Shown piece after piece: positions 43,418 to 55,403 of a stretch of DNA of 64,000 nucleotides. Each line of letters starts with the position of its first letter. Within the stretch, counting starts at the first letter, position 1. Origin of the DNA: Ziziphus jujuba (taxonomy: Eukaryota > Streptophyta > Magnoliopsida > Rosales > Rhamnaceae); contig NC_083390.1 in NCBI RefSeq assembly GCF_031755915.1, positions 12,493,001-12,557,000 of the forward strand. The letters run 5' to 3'. The notes beneath the pieces are model-generated. The model was not told where the DNA came from. It ran no database searches and saw only the letters and a program-made list of their open reading frames with translations. Both the position numbers and the translations under genes were made by a program.

Positions 43418-44016
43418 AAACTCACCTTCCTTTATTTAAAACTTGCTTAGCATAGGCTCAGTATCACCAGGAAAAGAATTAACTATTTTTTCCTTAAATT
43501 CCCTAACTTCCCTATTTACTACTTTAGATTCTTCATTGATGCACCTATATTAGAATAATGGATAACAATAGCATCAATTCTTGCCTCATTCTTGTTAAAT
43601 ATTCCTTTTGTCTCAACAGAGTAATTTAGTCCTCAAGCGATGATTTCTCCTCTTGAGGCTTAGAAAAACCTGGCGGCAAATTAGCAGTAAACTTTTAGTT
43701 GGACCAAGAAAAATTGTCATGTCTCCTCAAATAAGGATAATAGTAGTTTGAAAAATTATTGATAGGTCAAAAAACATAAGACCTGTTTTATTTTGTTAGA
43801 AATTGACATTGCTCAATTGGTTCTTCACTTTGTGGACTAGCAACTTGAGAAATATTCTTTAATGGCTTATCATCCAATTATAAGAACTAGAGGCTAATTT
43901 TTCCAATCATGTAAAAGCCTTCTCAACCATCTTTTTTATAGAAGATCCTCCATTTGAGCTATCAATAATAGAAAATATTAATAAGCACCCAATTTTCATG
44001 ACCATGTTGTAGACAT
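43418..44016 (-). pseudogene. Gag middle part of element D
   Basis: Minus-strand trace with segments typical of Athila/Tat gag: a QCxF-type region, then YYPYLRRHDNFSWSN and FTANLPPGF (about 43670-43750), and a coiled stretch before it. Frameshifts and stops are frequent. It links the gag end at 42081 with the gag start beyond the C LTR at 45747, once the two solo LTRs are removed. Confidence 0.55.
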
Positions 44017-45746
44017 TGTTAGGTCTAAAATATTGATAATTTTATGTCATAGTTATAGCTTAATATTTGTTAGTTTGTGTTAATTTGTTATGGAAAGATA
44101 CTTAATTATGTATTTTTCTTAATCTAGATTAAGGAGGAAAACTTTCAAGAAAACAACCATAAAAATGGATTCCTTGGGTCAAATTATGGTGGGAAGCAAG
44201 ATTTGAGCTTAAATGGACTAAGCATAAAAAGGATTCCAAAAAGATACCCTGAAAATTCCATAAAGATTCTATTGGGAATTTCATAATGGAAGTGGATGTC
44301 ATACGAATCCTCACAATTTGACGATCTCAAATGTCTCATTATTTATGAATTTCGATGTGCGAGCAAAGAGTTATTGTCATTTATGAAAAGGAATACTCTA
44401 GTTAAATCTCCACCATTGATCAAAAGAGAGAATCAAGGCAATTTGAGGGTCAAGATAAAAACAAGTGGCAATAATTGGTTAATTTATCATTAATGAGGCA
44501 CATGTCATGTCACATGCTTCATTAAGGGTAAATTAGACTAATTAACTATTTTTTTAGGAGGAATTAGATAAAAGGAAAGTAATAGAGAGCAAGTAATATC
44601 AAGTTTCCTTTTTTACACATGAAATTCATCCAACCCTCTTCATGACCTAAAAAACGTATCTTCCAAGACTCCCACATTGAAAATAAAGAGAGAAAAAGGT
44701 TCCCACGGTCCTATATATATAGTCCCCACCACATTGAAGGAAGATATACAAGTTAGAGAGTTATTTAAGAGCTTTTAGGAGGCTTAAATAGAAACAAACC
44801 AAATTTTAGGAGTTTCTAAGGTTCTCTTAAGGGTTTTAGGTTTTAAAGTTTTAAAATTTTAGAAGATCAATTGGAGAGTTTGGAGGGGGCATAGGGACGA
44901 AGGCTTGCTTGGAGAAAATAGCTACGATTTGTAGAGCTTTTGGAGGAGGATTTCTTCAATAGTTTTTATTTTCTTCTCTTTCTCTTTAATCGTGAACATT
45001 ATTGTTTTTTTCTTTATAATTATGGATGTTGAAATTATTTTTGTCATGAACTAATTTCATAGCTAGGGCTATGATGTAGCCCTAACTATGAAGGTCTAAT
45101 TATTTAAATATATGTTGAGTTTTATTTAATTAGTAATATGTTTTGTTAATAAATCATTGGTATGCTTAATGCTTTCATAGGCTGGAAGGAATGAATCATT
45201 TTAATAATATTTGAGCTTGGAAAAGGATAATATTATGGATCTCCAATGATTTACATGAATGCATAATTGATTGGAAAATAGTTATGTCTCATGCCATATT
45301 ATTTGCTTAATCTATGCGTAATGAATTTGCATGATTTAATTTATAGGCCGGAAGGAATAAATTAGGTTATGTGAATATTATCAATTGTGAGTGGAAACTA
45401 CTTTTGATTAATTTTGTGATTAAGTGTGGTTAACAAAATTACTTGTTAATTAAATTCACATATTTAAGTAATTAAATTGGAATAGTTAGTGGTGAAATTA
45501 AATGCCATAGTATTCATAATTATTAAACTCACTCTCTTTACTTGAAATTGATCTAATTTTAATTGATTGCTTTTGTTTAATTTAGTTTTTTTATTTTCAA
45601 TTGCCATCTTAAATTTTAGTTCAAATATGATCAAAACCTAATTATCTTTGGTACTTAATTCTTAATCCCTTGGGTACGACAATCCTATTTTTCCACTTTA
45701 TTACTTGAAAACGATTCGTGCACTTGCGAGTTGATTTTACACATCA
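44017..45746 (+). repeat. Solo family C LTR, GACAT/AACAT flanks
   Basis: It begins TGTTAGGTCTAAAA and ends TTTTACACATCA, 1730 bases. The flanks GACAT (44012-44016) and AACAT (45747-45751) match at four of five bases. A TATA run lies at 44712-44721. Confidence 0.88.
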
Positions 45747-46340
45747 AACATCTCTTTAATGAATCTTTGAATCTTTCCTAAATCTCATGCAATAGCTCAC
45801 AATCCTATTGCATAATTTGGCTATTTTAACCCCTCAATTGTGAATACTTGAAAGATGGAAAGAATTTGTTAAGAAATTTCTCCACCATCTTCTCTTTTGT
45901 AGAGACAGATCCTGGTTGTAGAGTGTGTAACCAATTAAGAGCTTATTGGAAAAGAAAAAAAGAAATAATTTTAATCGAATTGCATGATCTCCAACACTAT
46001 TTACATTGATCGTAACAGTAACTTTTGAAAACATAGCAAGATGAGTATTGGATCCTTATTAGCAAATCCACCAAATTGGCTTTATTGCACTATTGTTATC
46101 AATGTGGGTTTCAATGTAAAATTGTTTGCATTGATAGGTTGCTATGAAATCCTAAAATATGCTCAAATGTAAATGGCTTAAAATAATCTCAAATACAACA
46201 AGGTTATGCTGGAGTTTCAGTATTATTGTTCTCCGCCATAGCTTACTCTTCTCTTTTCTCACTTGTCTGAAGGTTAAAGCTTTCCCTAACTCCGGGTTGT
46301 AAGGTATAATCTCTGTATTTTGAATTCTTTGCATTCAATT
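45747..46340 (-). pseudogene. Gag N-terminal part of element D
   Basis: On the minus strand the trace starts at about 46334 with PYNPELGKALTFRQVRKEKS and MAENNNTETPA. It goes on through NQFGGFANKDP, then a SVGDHAIRLKLFLFFFSNK segment (45834-46034) and an EISxxILSIFQV segment. These match the order of Athila/Tat capsid domains (retrotransposon gag family). Stops and frameshifts are frequent. The N-terminal 395 bases are duplicated in tandem. Confidence 0.6.
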
Positions 46341-46811
46341 ACAAGAGTAAAAAACAAAAAAAAGTTAAATAAATAATGAAAAACACTAATGCCAAAATTT
46401 AAATGGTCCTGTCCTAATTTTGAAAACATAGCAAGATGAGTATTGGATCCTCATTAGCAAATCCACCAAATTGGCTTTATTGCACTATTGTTATCAATGT
46501 GGGTTTCAATGTAAAATTGTTTGCATTGATAGGTTGTCTATGAAATCCTAAAATATGCTCAAATGTAAATGGCTTAAAATAATCTCGAATACAACAAGGT
46601 TATGCTGGAGTTTCAGTATTATTGTTCTCCGCCATAGCTTACTCTTCTCTTTTCTCACTTGTCTGAAGGTTAAAGCTTTCCCTAACTCCGGGTTGTAAGG
46701 TATAATGTCTGTATTTTGACTTCTTTGCATTCAATTACAAGAGTACAAAACAAAAAAAGTTAAATAAATAATGAAAAACACTAATGCCAAAATTTAAATG
46801 GTCCTATCCTA
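46023..46811. repeat. 395-bp tandem duplication in element D gag
   Basis: Unit 1 is 46023-46417 and unit 2 is 46418-46811. They differ at only a handful of positions (for example CTTATT/CTCATT, GGTTGCTATG/GGTTGTCTATG, ATCTCTG/ATGTCTG). Both carry the same 60-codon minus-strand frame (46152-46334 and 46548-46730). Confidence 0.9.
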
Positions 46812-48160
46812 AATTAAATTTAACTAGCTTGACTATAACATTGCCTAAAATAGAATTTTGAAAACCAAAAATCTTAATCCTCGTCCTACAGCATGATTCT
46901 TCAAATTCTATTTTCAAATTTTCCTCCTAATATTACTTAAATATGCAAGACCACACTTCAAGACATCCAATAACTTTAAGAAAACTCCATTAGCTTCCAG
47001 TAATTCCGAGCAACAACTTCTAATAACAATTTTCTACTCAACTTCACTAGATAAAGTGAACATTTAAATTCAAATAGAAGCATTAAATAGTTTCACAAGA
47101 ACTCATAATGTCAAAATCAAGCAAGTATTTCAATATTAATCCTTCAAAACACTTCCATAAAGAAACCTTATAACAAAACCTTACCAAATTAACTATTGCA
47201 AATCTAGTAAAACCTCACCGTAATTTGGATATAACCCAATAGTTTATATAAAATATCATAAAACAATATAAGAACTATATATATTAAAAATATAGAAAGT
47301 GCTTCATATATTTTATACATTAGAATTAGCAAAAGAAAGATTATATACTATCAACAAAGTCAATGGAAAAGAATAGTACATTAGCAATAGAATAATACAA
47401 TATCAACATGAAGATGTTAAGACGTGATTTACATAACCTGTCTATTAGGGCCTAAGGAAACAATTTAAAAACAAAACTATGAGGCAAGTTCACTATGTGG
47501 ACTAAAATAATAATATAAAAATAATAATTTATTTTCAAAACCTCACTTTTACTCCTTTGAAAGTTTTCTTATTTTGGGAAGCACCTTTCACAAAACCCAC
47601 GAATTTTCTCCAAAAATATAAGCAATCTCATATTTCATATGAAAATATTTGTAAATATGATACTGGTCATATAACCTTTAGTACTTAACTAAATAAACTA
47701 CAATCTCCAAGAGTAATTTATAAGCAAAAATACTAATTTCATAAACATAATCCATATAATACCAAAACTTGTGTGCCAGTCAAACATCAAATCTTGTCAT
47801 ATAACCTTTAGTGTCCTAAAGCATCATAGAGCCAATGAGAAAGGGGAAAGCTATCATATAACCCTCGGTGTCCCAAAGGCATTGTAAAGCTAGGACCTCT
47901 CAATCAGTCTCTACATCATGTGATAATAGCAGGGTTGAGTTATATAAATATATATATATATATATATGTATGTAATCATAATTGTATTCATAATCATATA
48001 CATATTTGTATCTATAACCATGGCAGTGCTTGACACATAATATCACAAATCCATATCTCACATATATCTCTTGACACAATATCATTTATTTCATTATATC
48101 GATACTTCAAAACTCAATGAAACTATTTGAAAAATCATATGCAAATATAAATAAATAAAG
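46812..48160. other. Non-coding AT-rich region, probably element D leader or LTR
   Basis: About 1.35 kb without a gene. It has short imperfect repeats around ATAACCTTTAGTGTCC and ATAACCCTCGGTGTCCC (47795-47876) and a TA microsatellite at 47948-47967. No primer site is recognised. By position it could be the 5' leader or LTR of element D, but this is inference. Confidence 0.35.
47948..47967. repeat. TA dinucleotide repeat
   Basis: About ten TA units followed by GTATGTAAT. Confidence 0.85.
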
Positions 48161-49297
48161 TGATATGAACCTAGGTCGACTTGCTCCTAAACCCGTATTA
48201 TACTAGCCCGGATCGAAATTAAGTTCAGATTTTAATGGTCATCTTCACCTCTAATCAACTTGTGATTAGAAACCTTGGTATATAATGAAGATGCCACAAT
48301 AGGTGATAGATGTTCTATTCATAAGTCAAACTAAAACTATCGATCTTTATTCGATATTTTAGGTATTCAAAGAGAACAAAAAGAATTCTTCTCACAAATA
48401 ATTTTTTTAAATAATTATCTAAGTTGCGGTTCCATTGAAAAATATGCCTTTAAATAGGTTAAAGTTACAAGAAATTAAATCCTAAAGACATTAGGAAAGT
48501 TCAGCTATCATAGAAAAAAAATTAGGAAAGTGTCGAATTTCCCCTAGTTTCCAAAACTAATTTTGTATTAATTAATTCCTTAATTTTGAAATAGGAATTC
48601 ATTAACTTACAATTACAATAATAAAAATCAACCTTAATAAATTAATTTATCCAGTAAATAATAAAATAAAAACCAAAATAAAAGATTATTTCCTAAAACA
48701 AAAGTCAAAATTTCAAATTAGGAAACTAGTTGACCATATTGCCAAACAAGCTGTCTTTATCTATTCACCAACTATTTTAGGCTCCAAGTCAACTCTACTA
48801 TACCATGTAGGATGCCAAATAGGATTATAATTGGTTCCCATACGTTGTTATTGATTTGACTAAGCAAAACTTGCTTGGAATGTAAGAAAGAACCCTCCGA
48901 GCATGGAAAAGGTGATTTTCGGCCAAATTAAAGGCTTGTGCACAAATGATGAACTTGGATGCTTTTACTTCTGCTTTGACATGATTCCATGGCCTCTTGG
49001 TGATCTCAATAACGTTCATAGGCTAACGAACTAATCCATTACTGCCCAAAGTCCATAAATGTACCAAAACAGCTTCCTGGATCTATTTATGCAATCATGA
49101 TTTGGATGCACAATACGGGCTTAGAATCTTCAAGTATAATCATTCCATCTTGAGACTTAATCAAACCTTGAATAAATTTAATCAGATTATCCTTAAATCT
49201 CTTAGCTTGTACTCTAGTAATTGGTCTCGTCTTCAATTGCATAAGATCAGCACCCTAGTGGGTTGTAGGTTGTACGGATACAGGCAAATTCTCATCA
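48161..49297 (-). repeat. Solo family A LTR, TAAAG/TAAGG flanks
   Basis: The minus strand begins TGATGAGAATTTGCC at 49297 and ends GGTTCATATCA at 48161, 1137 bases. The flanks are TAAAG (48156-48160) and TAAGG (49298-49302), four of five bases alike. The encoded tail motif is still faintly visible (open 48825-49019 is unrelated LTR sequence). Confidence 0.88.
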
Positions 49298-50566
49298 TAA
49301 GGTAAATTAAATAATCAAATCATAAGTATTTGTTCGATGTTAAAAATATTATCGTATAAAGTTATATAGCTATAATCAATCCAATTATCAAAACTTTTAA
49401 AATACCAACATTTCTAATTTCACCATGAGCACATTAGAATTTTGAAACATTTAAAAACTTACCAAAAATCATATCAAATGATAAGTTTTATATATATTCT
49501 TGTACATAAACATATATAATTATGTAACCATAGTTTATTGAAATTTCCATACAATTTCAAAATCAAGAAATTATAAATTTAACATGACCAAAATATTTAT
49601 GAAAAGAAAAATTCACTCATAAAGATACTACACATGCCTTATCCATTATCCAATCACCTATAATTTTAGTATTGATGCCTAGAATATAACAAGATAGTTC
49701 TTGGACTTCTAATAATTAAATCAAAGATATTGTTGCATATTCAATGTCCTAAAACAACTTTTACAACTTTAAGATTTTCAAAATTAGATGTGAAAGGGTT
49801 AAATTATACTGCAAACCCATAGAATCCTATACCAAAAATTAGAGTTTTTCACCCAAATGTCAATTTATGAAATTGAATCTTCCATTGGGTTCTAATTATG
49901 CATATCCAATTTCAATTTGGTTCTAGTTTGTCTAAACTAAGATTTATTGTACATGAAAGCTAATTAACCCAAAAATATGGAAATATACTCAATAGTAACC
50001 AGACTTTACAAATTTTATATCAAATCAAAGCTTATGGAATGGGTAACATGATAGTAAGATCACTTGGGTCCAAAAAGTCACAAATGGCCAAAAGATATAT
50101 GCAAAGTTATGGCCAAACTTAAGGTTGTTAAATCTCTTAAATAGTGGGCAAATGAGTTAAATGGAGGCCATATTTGAAATCAAGAGGCATAAATAGGACT
50201 GAGGGATGAATAGCCTAGCTTTAAATTACCAAAACCTTACAAATTTTTCGGAGAAGGGAAAATGGCATTATAGTCGAAAAAAGGTTTATCCCAATGCGTA
50301 TGAAGGTGGTTTAACCAAAAAATTTAGTAAAAATTTGGTATTAGGATGGGATAGTGGTGTGGGCTATAAGATTCACCAACATTGGAGATTAGGGGAATTC
50401 AAGGTGGAAACTTTGGCAGCACAATGAGTGAGTAGATTCCGATGGATTTCCTTCTAATTCTAGCCTTGTTATTTGATGTTTGGCCTAAAACTATTAGATT
50501 GAGGTTACAGTGGGGTGAGTTTTAAGATAGTCCGGCATTTGTAGGTTAAATATCAGGGATTAGTGG
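49298..50566 (-). other. Non-coding region, possibly Tekay/Del-like LTR
   Basis: About 1.3 kb without a recognised gene. The open frame 50206-50427 (plus, 73 codons) matches nothing I know and lacks domain features. The part with CAAATGGCCAAAAG and ATGGCCAAACTT (50080-50130) resembles 56560-56600 in content and order, suggesting the two stretches belong to one family of long LTRs. Confidence 0.35.
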
Positions 50567-51441
50567 TTGATTTAAAGCTTTTCCAATATATAATGGTGGT
50601 GATGTGAAAATCCTATGTGGGAGAAAGAGCTACTTAGGTTTATGGTTATTTAACGGGTATTTTGGGCATTTATAATTTGTTTAATATAATAGAATGCCTT
50701 ATGAGGTATATATAGGCCTTTGATTCGCTAACAAATAAAAATTTAAGACTAGTTTGGATAGTAATATATTACTGATGATCGAAACTTCTCAAAACCATAA
50801 GTTTTCAACTGTAATTCAAAATTAGGCATGCTGCCAGCCTACAAACTTGTATTGACAAGCTCTACACAATGGTATAAGAGTAAAAGCCAAATCTTGTTTC
50901 TCAAGAAAAGTCAAATTTGGTCCTTCATAAAACTGTAGTTTAGTCAAATTTAATCAAATTTAGAAGGTTACAACCTACCTCTCCATTATGAAAAATTCAT
51001 CCTTGAAATTTCATATCTTATTAGTGGAACGTGAAAAGATGCTGGCTCTATATGGTCCTTGTTAGAACCCATCCAAGATTCTTTATTGGAATCCCAGTCA
51101 AGCATTGACTTGGGAAATACTACTGTACCTTCCTATAGAAAATCCTACAGTATCTACCCTAGAGTTTGGACATACGCTAAAATTCTCTGCATATAAACGC
51201 ACTCCAATAAAGCACCACCTTACTCTTTATACCTTGCTACAAAGGTTTCCATAAGGTGCAACACTTTAATAACAAAAGCATAAGAATATAGGTTTTGGAA
51301 ATAAATTAATAAACAACAAATACCTTTATGACTCATGTCCAAACACACCATCCATTTATTACAATTAAACATTATTATAGCACCTCATGAATGTATCAAA
51401 CTCATAAGTACAGGTAGAGAATAATAAAAACAATGATAATG

Positions 51442-51472
<31 letters not shown>

Positions 51473-52529
51473 TAATAAGGACACAACCTCTCAGGAATTT
51501 GGATAACCTGTCCAAAGGCTACAGTAGCTACTAAAAGGCTACAATACTTAGCAGTTGATTTGAAGTTTTTCCAATATATAGTGGTGGTGATGTGAAAATC
51601 CTATGTGGGAGAAAGAGCTACATGGGTTTAGGGTTATTTAAGGGGTATTTTGGGCATTTATAATTTGTTTAATATAATAGAATGCCTTATGAGGTATACA
51701 TAGGCCTTTGATTCACTAACAAATAAAAATTTAAGACTAGTTGGATAATAATATATTACTGATGATCGAAACTTCTCAAAACCATAAGTTTTCAATTGTA
51801 ATTCAAAATTAGGCATGTTGCCAGTCTACAAATTTGTATTGACAAGCTCTACATAATGGTATAAAAGTAAAAGCCAAATTTTGTTCCTCAAGAAAAGTCA
51901 AACTTGGTCCTTCATAAAAGTGTAGTTTAGTCAAATTTAATCAAATCACTTGAAAATTCAAATTTAGAAGGTTACAACCTATCCCCATTATGAAAAATTC
52001 ATCCTTGAAATTTTATATCTTATTAGTGGAACATGAAAAGATGCTGGCTCTACATGGTCCTTGTTAGAACCCATCCAAGATTCTTTGTTAGAATCCAAGT
52101 CAAGCATTGACTTGGGAAATACTACTGTACCTTCTTATAGAGAATCCTACAGTATCTATCCTAGAGATTGGACATACGCTAAAATTCCCTACATATAAAT
52201 GCAGTTCAATAAAGCACCACCTTATTCTTTATACCTTGCTACAAAGGTTTCCACAAGGTGCAACACTTCAATAACAAAAGCATAAGAATACAGGTTTTGG
52301 AAATAAATTAATAAACAACAAATACCTTTATGACTCATGTCCAAGCACACCATCCATTTATTAGAATTAAACATTATTATAGCACCTCATGAATGTATCA
52401 AACTCATAAGTACAAGTAGAAAATAATAAAAACAATGATAATGAAAATAATATAGATACAACCTCTCAAGAATTTGGACAACCTATCCAAAGGCTACAGT
52501 ACCTGCCAAAAGGCTAGAATACTTACCTG
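50567..52529. repeat. Tandem duplication of about 988 bp
   Basis: Unit 1 is 50567-51554 and unit 2 is 51555 to about 52529. Each has a GATGTGAAAATCCTATGTGG segment, a TATA-like GAGGTATAYATAGGCC, an AGAAGGTTACAACCTA segment and a CAAAGGCTACAGTA end. On the minus strand the segment reads AGGATGAATTTTTCATAATG, then GGTTGTAACCTTC, recalling the polypurine/LTR border of Tekay/Del elements. Unit 1 has the longer AAT microsatellite. Confidence 0.85.
51437..51478. repeat. AAT trinucleotide repeat
   Basis: About ten (ATA) units with a few C interruptions, present in duplication unit 1 and nearly absent from unit 2. Confidence 0.85.
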
Positions 52530-52616
52530 AAGGCTACGATACTTGTTCAAAGGTTACAACACTTGTCCATACAGACAAATACAATAAATATGGAGTTGAA
52601 AATGAAAATTAACATG
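52530..52616. other. Short CAAAGGCTACAAYACTTG repeats
   Basis: The motif GGCTAC(A/G)(A/G)TACTT recurs about every 20 bases from 52485 to 52570 (and at 51517-51550), forming a degenerate minisatellite at the end of duplication unit 2. Confidence 0.55.
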
Positions 52617-53025
52617 AATAATAATAATATTTAACAATAACAACAATCGCAAGTAATAATAATAACAATAATGATAACAATATCAAGTAATAATGATAAC
52701 AATAATGATAATAATTATAACAACAACAACAATAATAATAACAATAACAATAAATAATAATAACAATAGTAAGAATGATAACAACTAGTAGTGATAATAA
52801 TAATAATAAGAAGAACCACAACAAAAGTAAATAATAATAATAACCATAATAAATAACAACAAAAACAACAACAACAACCGTTTTCATAACAATAATAATA
52901 ATCATAATAAATAATAATAAATACTATAACGATTATCAATAGTAACTATGATGAATAATAATAATAATAATAATAATAAATAATAATAACAATAATAATA
53001 ATTACAATAAATAATAACAATAATA
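52617..53025. repeat. AAT/AAC compound microsatellite, about 410 bp
   Basis: Almost entirely built of AAT and AAC units with occasional GAT and AAG. The minus-strand open frames in it (52609-52939) are Ile/Tyr/Leu/Val runs and not genes. Confidence 0.9.
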
Positions 53026-53301
53026 GAAATTCATAATCATAAATAGATAGAATAAAGTAAAATAGAATTTAAAATTTATAACTATACTACATAACCCGCA
53101 CACTCATATAACATGGTGAAGCATTATTCCATGATAACAATTGTTGTAAGTACACTGCTACCACTACGATCTGGGGTAATTTGTCTATAGTGGCCGTCCA
53201 ACCCTCTTGTCTCCTCAAAGGTAGAGATACGAAACTAAGCTATTCATGAGCCAAATTGGGTCATCGCCTCCATACGATGTGAGATACACGGACATAACAT
53301 A

Positions 53302-53333
<32 letters not shown>

Positions 53334-53660
53334 TACATGGAAAGGACACTTAATGCACCATACGATATATCGGTGGTTTCAGATAGTACTCAAGATCCCA
53401 AACACTACTTTGACATGGGGTTTAAAGAGAAAAACCTGACCTTAGTGTTTCATGGCACCAATAGCTAATAATCTGTCATGGTTAAACCAGTCATCCTTCG
53501 CGGGAAGGGTGGCTAATTATCGCAAAATACTTGCCTATCCTTTCTCACCACCACTCATAAAGGACGACAATATTTATAACCTATGCGCTACAATATAATA
53601 TAATAACTAGCAATCTGCGGCCAAGGGGGAATAGCTGATGCTCACTGTGCAAAATATTTG
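53026..53660. other. Long-LTR interior, Tekay/Del-like
   Basis: It includes CTTCGCGGGAAGGGTGGCTA and CACCACCACTCATAAAGGA, phrases I associate with long plant gypsy LTRs, and an AT microsatellite at 53302-53325. No gene. It is interrupted by a solo C LTR at 53666 and resumes at 55404. Confidence 0.4.
53302..53325. repeat. AT dinucleotide repeat
   Basis: About twelve AT units ending TATTATATG. Confidence 0.85.
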
Positions 53661-53665
53661 TCAAC

Positions 53666-55403
53666 TGTTAGATCTAAAATATTGATGATTTTATGCCATA
53701 TTTATAGCTTAATATTTGTTAGTTTGTGTTAATTTGTTATGGAAAGATACTTACTTATGTATTTTTCTTAATCTAGGTGAAAGAGGAAGAATTTTAAGAA
53801 AACAACCATAAAGATGGATTCCTTGGGTCGAATTATGGTGGGAAGCAAGATTTGAGCTAGAACAGACTAAGCATTAAAAAGATTCCAAAAAGATACCTTG
53901 AAGATTCCATAAAGATTCTATCGAGAATTTCATGGTGGCAGTGGATGTCATATGAATCATCACAATCTGAGGATTTCAATTGTCTCGTTATTTTTGGATT
54001 TCGAGGTGCGAGCAAAGAGTTATCATCATTTGAAGTTTGGAATTTATAAAAAGGAATATTCTAGTTAAATCTCCACCATTGATCAAAAGAGGGAATCAAG
54101 GCAATTTGAGGGCCAAGATAAAAACAAGTGGCAATAATTGGTTAATTTATCATTAATGAGGCACATGTCATGTCACATGTTTCATTAAGGGTAAATTAGA
54201 CTAATTAACTATTTTTTTTAGGAGGAATTAGATAAAAGGAAAGTAGTAGAGAGCAAGTAATATACAGTTTCCTTTTTACACATGAAATTCGTCCAACCCT
54301 CTTCATGGCTTAAAAAAGGTATCTTCCAAGACTCCCACATTGAAAATAAAGAGAGAAAAAGATTCCCAAGGCCCTATATATATAGCCCCCACCACATTGA
54401 AGGAAGATATACAAGTTTAGAGAGTTATTTAAGAGCTTTTAGGAGGCTTAAATAGAAACAAACCAAATTTTGGGAGTTTCTAAGATTCTCTTAAGGGTTC
54501 TAGGGTTTTAAAGTTTTAAAGTTTTAGAAGATCAATTGGAGAGCTTGGAGGAGGCAGAGAGACATGGGCTTGCTTGGAGAAGAAGGCTACGACTTTGAGA
54601 GCTCTTGGAGGAGAATTTCTTCAACAGTTTTTATTCTCTTTTCCTTTCTCTTTAATTATGAAACTTATTATTTTTAATAATTATGGATGTTGAAATTATT
54701 TTTACCATGAACTAATTTTCATAGCTAGGGCTATGATGTAGCCCTAACTATGAAGGTTTAATTATTTTAATATATGTTGAGTTTTATTTAATTAGTAATA
54801 TGTTTTGTTAATAAATCATTGGTATACTTGATGCTTTCATAGGCCGAAAGGAATGAATGATTTTAATAATATTTGAGCTTGGAAAAGGACAATATTATGG
54901 ATCTCCAATGATTTACATGAATGCATAATTGATTGGAAAATAGTTATGTCTCATGCCATATTATTTGCTTAATCTATGCTTGATGAATTTGCATGATTTA
55001 ATTTATAGGCCGGAAGGAATAAATTAGGTTATGTGAATATTATCAATTGTGAGTGGAAACTACTTTTGATTAATTTTGTGATTAAGTGTGGTTAACAAAA
55101 TTACTAGTTAATTAAATTCACATATTTAAGTAATTAAATTGGAATAGTTAGTGGTGAAATCAAATGCCCTAGTATTCATAATTATTCTCTCTCTTGCTTG
55201 AAATTGATCTAATTTTAATTGATTGCTTTTGTTTAATTTAGTTTATTTAGTTTTCAATTGCCATCTTAAATTTTAGTTCAAATATTATCAAAACCTAATT
55301 ATCTTTGGTACTTAATACTTAATCCCTTGGGTACGACAACCCTATTTTTCCACTTTATTACTTGAAAACGATTCGTGCACTTGCGAGTTGATTTTACACA
55401 TCA
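53666..55403 (+). repeat. Solo family C LTR, TCAAC duplication
   Basis: It begins TGTTAGATCTAAAA and ends TTTTACACATCA, 1738 bases, with perfect TCAAC flanks at 53661-53665 and 55404-55408. A TATA run lies at 54375-54384. Confidence 0.94.

Noticed and set aside
50206..50427. A 73-codon plus-strand frame
   Set aside because: No homology or domain recognised, in probable LTR sequence; no support as a gene beyond being open.
52609..52939. Open frames of 98 and 74 codons on the minus strand
   Set aside because: They are translations of the AAT/AAC microsatellite, giving runs of Ile, Tyr, Leu, Val and Cys with no domain.
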